From contig OX336353.1 in the NCBI GenBank assembly GCA_946902875.1, positions 17,559,151-17,623,150 of the forward strand: a DNA stretch of 64,000 nucleotides, given 5' to 3'. Of the stretch, positions 38,701 through 47,700 are shown piece after piece. The stretch is from Nematopogon swammerdamellus. Its lineage: Eukaryota > Arthropoda > Insecta > Lepidoptera > Adelidae. The number at the start of each line of letters is the position of its first letter. The stretch's first letter is position 1. The notes under the pieces are model-generated. The model searched no databases, was not told where the DNA came from, and saw nothing but the letters and a program-made list of their open reading frames with translations. The translations under genes were made by a program, and so were the position numbers.

Positions 38701-41700
38701 TATATTATTAATATTATGTAAATACAAAATTATTCTCGTAATATGACTACTTTCAAATGAGAATAGATTTATGCATAATGTTTTTTTTTTTACTTGAATT
38801 TAAATCGTAAATTTGCTGGGAAATTAAAACTCAAGAAGTAGCTTACATATACATTTATTTATTCTTTAAATTTCATGTTTAATTTATTTATAAAAATAAA
38901 AATAAACAATAAACCTTACGATATTATGCTAACACTACAGCGTGGAAAATGTACATTCTCGGGATATCTTTCTTAAAATATTTTGAGTTAAATCCATAAT
39001 TTCATTATAACCGCTTTCAACAACCACGTACTGAGACTGCACTGTTAGAACTTCAGAAGCTTCGCTCCCTACTAAATCATACGTCTGAATTTTTATTAGA
39101 TGGTGTCCCCGAGCCTGCTGCGGTGTTATTATGTATGATGACGGCTGTTGTTTAACGGCAGCTTGCATCTTCTTTTTTCCCCGTCCTTGACTAGTGGACT
39201 GGCTCGAATTTTTGAAAACGCCTGTTTCGTCTATCCCATAACTCTTGAGACATCCGGCGCTCCGCTCGTTTTTTAAAATATCATTATAAGTTTGAAGTAT
39301 GAGAGGTTTTGAACTTGCATCGCCATATGTCATGGCTTCCTGATCGCGAATCTGAAAAAAACAATTAAACATTATTTTATGTAATGCTGATTTGATGTAA
39401 TGCTGGAAAACATGAAAATAGTTATTATTTATTTATTTATTTATTCTTCCTTTATCACCATAGTGAAACATGGAAATAGTTGTTATTATTATAATATGAG
39501 GCTTACCGACATGATGCAGGCGTGTGAAGTATTCGAAATGTAAAGCTGAAGTGCCGCGAGAGCGGAGGAGTTCGCATCGCTGCAGCCATGATAATTTCAT
39601 CAATATTTCAAGTAAAACCTGTTCTAACATGTTTTTTTTTTCATCGAGTAGCACCTGCAGATACATGGGCGAGCTTGCTAGACACGTTTCGCTGAAATCA
39701 TTGCAGATGTCAAATTCGCGCTATCGAAAAATATTTCAAGTTAAGCCTGTCGCAACATGAATTTTTTTTATTTTTCATCGATTAGTACCTACAGTGGTGT
39801 GCACGAGCTTGCTAGACACGCATCGCTGAAAGCATTGCGGATGTCAAATTCGCGCATAGTAAAGCGTTAATTAGGCATACATCCCTTTTTTAGATTATAT
39901 TGCATGTAAAACGTTTTTTTTTCATACAGCCGGAATTTATAAAAGGGGGGTGGCTTTGCTGAAGATAATCATATATGCGCATTCAGCAGCTGAGTAAGGA
40001 ATTATATTAGGAGTATAGCGGTCATGAAATTTGTAAAACAACCTATATTATTAGATTTAAATTTCGCTTATCGCTGCGGTGAAAGTGAAAATTCAGCGCC
40101 GAGGCATTGCAGTCTTCTACCGAATAGTATAAGATCTTTAGTATGCGGAGCCAGTAATTCCGGGAAAACAAACCTGATTTTAGCACTCTTATTACACGAG
40201 AATGGGTTAAAATATAGAAACATTTATCTTTACTCAAAAACAATATTCCAACCGAAATACCTTTTCCTTAGCAAAGTTTTCGAAAATATACCTGAAGTAA
40301 GATTTGAAAAATTTTATAATAATGAAAAAGTTATATCACTCCTGGAAACATTGCCGGATTCCATTTTTATTTTTCGATCGCGATTTCTTTTCGATGGAAA
40401 GACATGCATTTATCGACTGTTTTTACTTGACTCAAACATACTCGAAGATACCGAAGCAGCTTGTGAGGGATAATGCTAATTTGATTATACTTTTTCGGCA
40501 GGATGATGTAAATCTGAAACATGTTTACGATGAGCATGTTAATAGCGATATGTCGTTTAATGATTTCCGTCATATTGCGGCGAGAATTTGGAGTGAGCCC
40601 TATAATTTCTTGGTAATTAATAAGGATTGTGAAAAGAGTAATGGGCGGTATAGAAAAAATTTTGATGAATATCTTTCCAGCGAATAAAATCTTTAAAATG
40701 TCTCGAGGGAAGAGTCAAAGCTCATTAATACTTAAATTTTAATGGTAATAGGTTGTCTTTTAATTTTTATAACAATTATCATGATAAATATTAATAAAAA
40801 TAAATCCATCAAAGAGGAAATTATAAAATCATGGTAACTATAAATGGGTTGGAAAACCACTTGCAAATATAATGACTAATTACAATAATACAGTGCACAG
40901 CACCACGCGTTTTAAACCTGCAAATGTGAGCAATTATAACACGGCTGCTGTTCATGCAAATATTGAAAAAAGTAGAAAAAAATATGCAAACGCGCTGCTA
41001 CCCCCGAAATTTAAAATAGGTGATCATGTCCGTATAAGCAAATACAAAGGAGCTTTTGCCAAGGGATATAATCCGAATTGGTCAACTGAACTGTTTAAAA
41101 TAGCTAAAATAAAAACAATGAGGCCTGCCTCGTATATATTAAGCGATATGCACGGCCAAATTATATCAGGATGTTTTTATGAGCAAGAACTGATGAAAAC
41201 AAGATATCCAGATATTTACCTGGTTGAAAAAGTTTTAAAAAGAAATGGGGAAAAGTGTTTGTAAAATGGCTGGGTCTTCCCGCGTCTGAAAATAGCTGGA
41301 TAGATGCTGATAACAAGGTATAATTAGTTATAAAAAACTTGAAACGCTTGCTAAAACCTTCATTTGATGTTAAGTGATGAAAGGGGAGGGAATAGTCGAT
41401 ACATTGATAAATAATTTACCTTTTGAAATTCATCTGCCTGGCTATAATTATTGCGGCCCGGGGACACGTTTAAATAAAAGACTGCAGCGAGGTGATACGG
41501 GGGTTAATCAATTGGACGATTACTGTCGAGAACACGATATAGAATATATGAAATCAAAAAATTTGGGCGTTAGACGTATAGCTGATTTAAAATTGATGGA
41601 TAGAGCGGGGAAACGTTCAAAGTGTGCTGATGCAGGGAGAGGAGAAAAAATCGCTTCATGGCTGGTGAAAAATATTATGAAGGCGAAAGTGAAAGCGGGG

Positions 41701-44700
41701 GGCCGGTGTAAAGAAAAAAATAAAAACGTTTAAGACAGCGATAAAAAAAATTAAGACTAAATTAGGAAAAATTAAATCCAAAAGCAATAAAACTGTTATT
41801 CGTCGGGCGCTTGCTTTTGCAAAAAAGATTATTCCGAGGAATGCATGCATTCCATTGCCTAGAGTAATACCAATTCCAAAAACAGGTGGTATATTACCGC
41901 TTATACCAATTTTTGCAGGCCTATCTGCTTTAGGCAGCTTGGCTGGAGGGGCTGCTGGAATCGCTAAAGCCGTGAATGATTACAAAATAGCTAGAGAAGA
42001 TTTGAAAGAAGCACATCGTCATAATAGCGCCATGGAATCCATCGCTATAGGACATGGTTTATATCTCAAACATTATAAAAATGGAGCTGGACTCAAACGA
42101 TCGCCATTCTACCTACAGCAGTCATAAGAATCGAATGCGATATTGTGAATGGCTCTTTTATAAACGGGAAACCATCGCATCGTATCTTCATATCGATTGC
42201 TGTGAAAACTGTAATCTATTTAGCACCTAAACATTACCATTCTGCCATCGGCATTCAGTTTACCGATCAAAAAGCGATTTTAACCGGCATTCAGTTTACC
42301 GATCAAAAAGCGATTTATAAACGGGAAACCATCGCATCGTATCTTCATATTGATTGCTGTGAAAACTGTAATCTATTTAGCACCTAAACATTACCATTCT
42401 GCCATCGGCATTCAGTTTACCGATCAAAAAGCGATTTTAACCGGCATTCAGTTTACCGATCAAAAAGCGATTTATAAACGGGAAACCATCGCATCGTATC
42501 TTCATATCGGTTGCTGTGAAAACTGTAATCTATTTAGCACCTAAACATTACCATTCTGCCATCGGCATTCAGTTTACCGATCAAAAAGCGATTTTAACCG
42601 GCATTCAGTTTACCGATCAAAAAGCGATTTATAAACGGGAAACCATCGCATCGTATCTTCATATTGATTGCTGTGAAAACTGTAATCTATTTAGCACCTA
42701 AACATTACCATTCTGCCATCGGCATTCAGTTTACCGATCAAAAAGCGATTTTAACCGGCATTCAGTTTACCGATCAAAAAGCGATTTTAACGCTCAAAGA
42801 GCTCTGCAATGCAAACGATCTGCACCTGCATCGCAGACGTAGTTTATAATTGGGCTGTTTGATTTCACCTCGACAGACAGATCGAGCTGTTTGAATCATG
42901 AGTATGAGCGAAGCGAATGCGATTATGATTGAGCAGCTCGATGTTTCTGACGAGGTGAATCAAACAGCCCAATTATACACTACTGCCGGTACTTTAAAAG
43001 AATAGCCCCACTGCATCTCTCCCCGTGTATGTCGTAAAAGGCGACTAAGGGATATGACTCTCTTCTTATATTACTAGGTGGTAGGGTTTAACCCGCCCGG
43101 TTTGGTACCACCGCACTGAATGAAAGGTCGGTCGAAACGGCTATGTAAATAGTTTGTGTTTTCCGTCCAGTTCAGTGTAGCCGGCACGACCGAAGGGAAG
43201 CACTGACGTGGCACCAAGTTCACCCGGTGTTATGGGCTGACATCACGGATGTTGTAGGTGATGTAGCCAACAGTGTCAGTTTCCATAAAAAAAAAAAAAA
43301 ATGATGTAATTGTGTCTGATGTACGTATGTATGATGTAATTGTGAGTGATGTACGTGTGTATGATGTAATGAGAATCAACGCGGTTTTTAGTTTTGAATG
43401 TAGTATTGAAGTCCATGAAAAATCCAAAACATTGGTAAAATTATTTTTTTTGTCGTACGACCAAAAATGACCTAGTAGCAATCAAATGAATGCGCCGATC
43501 GTCGACTAGGCTCGGCGCGGAGTGCGTGACGTCACGACACTCCACGCCGCTTCGAACCCCCAGTTAACCTGTTGGAAGCGATAAGGCGCGCAGTGTTTAT
43601 GTTTGGTTAATTTGTGTTTAAAACAAATTAAGTGTCCGATTTGTGCCTGGTTTCACTTTTTCACAATGTATAAATATTGTATTGTGCCGAAATGTACAAA
43701 TACGTCTATCAAAACGCCAGAGAAACTATTTTTAAACGGTTTTATTTAGCTTGACCCCTTGTTTGTTTGTTTCAACAACTTTGCGACAACTTTTTCAACT
43801 ACTTCTACTGAACCGATTCTTAAGAAACTTTGCACACACATTGAGTTCCCGTGACAATACAATGTTATGATAATTTCAACTTGGTAACGAGGGTCTGATG
43901 ATGGAGACAGGAGGTGTACAGTGGAACTCTTCAACCGTTACTAGTAACCTCCTCGAGTTTGGGCTCATATGGTTGGTTTGGACGAGTGCTCCATACTTCT
44001 ACTATACACTTGGTGACGAGGGTCTGATGATGGAATCAGGAGGTGGGTGGTGGAACTCTTCAACCGTTACAGTAACTCCTCGACTTTGGTTTGAACGAGT
44101 GTCCCATACTTCTACAAATACATTTGGTGACGAGGGTCTGATGATGGAGACAGGAGGTGGACAGTGGAACTCTTCATCCGTTACTAGTAACCCCCTCGAG
44201 TTTGGGTTCATTTGGTTGGTTCGGACGAGTGCTCCATACTTCCACCAATACACTTGGTGACGAGGGTCTGATGATGGAGACAGGAGGTGGACAGAGTTCG
44301 TGTTTTCCGTCCAGTTCAGTGTAGCCGACGTGTAATAAATTGAAGCACTGACATGGTACCTAGTTCGCCCGGTGTCATGGGCTGACATCACGGATGTTGT
44401 AGGTGATGTAGCCAACCGTGTAATTTTCCATAAAAAAAATATTTCCAATATTTCTGTTGTCAGGGTCAAGTTCAATGGCGTCCGTGTGCGGTGGGAGCCT
44501 GGCACTGCTGGACGCTGGCGTGCAGCTCACTGCGCCAGCCGCCGGGGTCGCTATCGGCCTCCTCACCAGGCACCAGGCCGACTCCGCACACATTGACGAC
44601 TATCGGATACTAACTGATTTGCTGGTGAGTGCGTGGTGGTATTCTTATTATTATTATTTTATCTTTAATTCTCACGCTCAACTCTTTTGCTACTACCTAC

Positions 44701-47700
44701 TTACATTCCACTATATTATCGAATCTCAAACATCCAAAGGTTTTTTTTATGGAAACTGACACGGTTGGCTATATCACCTACAACATCCGTGATGTCAGCC
44801 CATAACACCGGGTGAACTTGGTGCCACGTCAGTGCTTCCCTTCGGTCGTGCCGGCTACACTGAACTGAACGGAAAACACAAACTATTTACATGGACGTTT
44901 CGACCGACCTTTCATTCAGTGCGGTGGTACCAACGCGGGCAGGTTAAACCCTACCACCTAGTAATATAAGAAGAGAGTCATATCCCTTAGTCGCCTTTTA
45001 CGACATACACGGGGTGAGATGCAGTGGGGCTATTCTTTTAAAGTACCGGCCCCACACGGTACACGGTTGACTGTAAGAAATCTCTGTAAGGGATAAGTCC
45101 GCCTTTGCTCCTTATGTAAATTGTCTGATGTGGTTGTTACTGTTTAATGTTTACTGGAGCAATAAAGCATTTTCTATCTATCTATCTAACAAACTGGCGA
45201 CCAGAGGGAAGCACTGACATGGCACCTAGTTAACGAGGTGCCATAGGCTGACATCACGGGTGTAGTAAACGATGCAGTCAACTATGTCAGGGTCCACAAA
45301 AAATAATTTAGTTTTTTCAAGTTCTCCATTTTTTTTTATGTTATCCGGTATGGCTGGCTGAGTCGGAGGGGCCAAAGCACATGCTCTGACCAGCCAATAT
45401 CACCTCCGAGAAGGTAGGTGCCATACCGGATACTTCTCTGGATTGCTGGCTATACTGGACTAGAGGAGAACACAGCCGAGGTTGCTATGCCGCCATCTTA
45501 CATCCAGGACGGTGGTACCAACCCAGTCGGCTACAATTTGAGCCTACCACCTAGTAAGGGGACCAGGAAAGGGACCTACAGTTTTACACCGGTTCGGAAC
45601 GGTGAAGCAGCAGGTGTAGGTAGGTATGCATGTAAATTTTTTCGTCAGAAAAAAGTACACGCTGACCGGATTCGAACCTCGGACCTCTCGCATGAGAAGC
45701 CGATGCCCAAATCTTCCACCGAGTCATGTAGCAGGTGGGTCTTCATGCCTCGCTTGATAGTTATCTGGTCTGAATAATTTGTTTTTTTCCATTCAAAAAA
45801 CATTTTCTCATAGAAATTGTTTGTTGAAATCAAGGTGTTACACTTTCTTACACATCACTGTACCGTGTGAGGCCGGTGCTTAAAAAGAATAGCCCCACTG
45901 CATCTCTCCCCGTGCATGTCGTAAAAGACGACTAAGGGATAAGGACGAGATGCCGTGCTAAAGGGAGACAGGTTAGCCACCTCTCACCTTGGCACCTCTT
46001 TGGCACGTCTTTGTGCCTTACTTGCTGCTTGATAGTTATCTTGTCCGAATACTTTGCTGAACCTGGTGGACGATGTTGTGCTGCAATTTTCGAGATTTCT
46101 TGCAGCACAACACCGATTACTCTGCTTACCCTGATTGTCGGGATACAGCGTGTGTGGTTTTGAAACACATCACTCTCCCTGTTGCAGGGCATCGAGGACT
46201 ACATGGGCGATATGGACTTCAAAGTGGCCGGTACGAAGAAGGGCATCACAGCGCTGCAGGCGGACATCAAGATCCCCGGGCTGCCGCTCAAGATAGTGAT
46301 GGAGTCGGTGCAGAAAGCCTGCGACGCCAAGGCCAAAATTATCGACATCATGAATACATGCATTGACAAGCCGAGGTTAGTTGTTGGAAAACATTTTATT
46401 CTTGATTTTGAACATAACACCTAAAGCGTTTCAACTTAAGGCGGAAATAAGACTGAAAAGGTCAACTTTAAATGAAATTATTGAGCTATTGGTAAAGATA
46501 AAAAATCTGTAAAAAATATATGTTATGTATTTATCTTTAATTAACAAACATAGCGAAAAAAATTATATTTTACTACTTTGAAAAGGTGTTAAATAAATCT
46601 CCAAAAAATTACGAAAAGTACGAAAATTTTAGTTTCAAGTTAAATTATCTTGAGAAGCATAAATTGTTTCAATATAAGACCCTCATAGAAATATAGATAA
46701 TATTTTTCCCTACAATCGTAGCGAAAAAAATATTGTTTTTCATCTTTCCAAAACGTGAAATTTAATATACACGGTGTTGCAGTTGCCCCCGTAATATTTT
46801 TAACTGACATAAGGGGGTTATTCTATATGTGAAACTAAACAACTTCTGCGAAGAAAAACATTTATTTAAAACAAAACAAAAATTTTTTTTTCCATACAAA
46901 TTTTAATTACCTATTCTCAAAATGTATGGAGAAAAAAAAATTTTTTTTCTTCAAATAAAAAAGTCGTAGAACATAAGTTGTTCTATTTCACGTACTGAAT
47001 CACCCCCTTTCGGGTTTTACGGTTGGGGTTACAACACCGTGTATAGTGTGATTTTCGCGCAAACGTTCTTCGTCGGCGCGACGTATCAGCCACCGCACGA
47101 GTAGAATGAATCTCGCACCTATTTACATCTGCATACGATTCGTGTTTCAATCATCTGTGCTCGGGTAGCACGGTTTGAGTCTTATTTCCGCCTTAACACC
47201 TAAAGCGTTTCAACTTAACCCTTTGCCTCCCAACACATAAAATTATATGGGAATTCACACATTCCAAGGACATTTTCGCCGCGCGGAAATTCTCGAAATT
47301 TGGTCCCGCGCGCAAACTAAACTCAAATATTTCGTAAAATAATGAAGTTATATCAATAAACTCTTTTGGCACGTAAAGCTAATGAAATGACCTACAAAAC
47401 AATGCAAAACTAGTGAGGATTCGCTTATTTAGAAGCACTGACGGATTTTTTGACCTCCGGGAAAAATGGAACACATCTGACATTTTTTCCGAAAATATTT
47501 ACGAAAATCACAAAGAACTTCCATACCCATTTTTAGTTCAAATGAACCCAGAATGTATAAGAATAAGGTCATATTTTGACTGACAATATTGCAACATGTT
47601 TCCCCCGATGACAGACAAGGGCGCAAGGAGAATATGCCGGTGATGGAGAAGCTTGAAGTGGAAGTGCACCAGCGGGCGAAACTCCTCGGACTCGGAGGCT

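Larger units (their letters stand above)
32527..42984. mobile_element. Polinton/Maverick-type (adintovirus-like) element, 10,458 bp
   Basis: Flanked by a perfect 6-bp duplication GCCGGT (32521-32526 and 42985-42990), the size known for Polintons. Ends are 5'-AGTAGTGTA...TACACTACT-3', with the AG/CT termini of that group. Contents: PolB and two spliced genes plus a 111-aa frame on the minus strand; ATPase, integrase C-terminus, PLA2 and a minor-capsid-like frame on the plus strand; then a 157-bp tandem array. Full Polintons are 15-20 kb with hexon-like and penton-like capsid genes and a protease. None is seen here, and the integrase core is missing, so an internal deletion is likely. It sits in the PNPT1 intron 32484-44463. 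Confidence 0.87.
32509..43303 (+). mobile_element. SINE (C-type head, A-type body) interrupted by the Polinton-type element
   Basis: The SINE start TACCGTGTGGGGCCGGT (32510-32526) resumes at GCCGGTACTTTAAAAG (42985) and runs to the poly-A at about 43289-43303. Joined across the insertion it matches the head of the reverse copy at 44742-45064. A GATGTACGTATGTATGAT direct repeat flanks the SINE on both sides (32489-32506, 43318-43335) as its own target duplication. Confidence 0.85.

Noticed and set aside
42128..42838. CRISPR array or repetitive coding genes
   Set aside because: Eukaryotic context, contiguous 157-bp units without unique spacers, and frames that stop in every unit.
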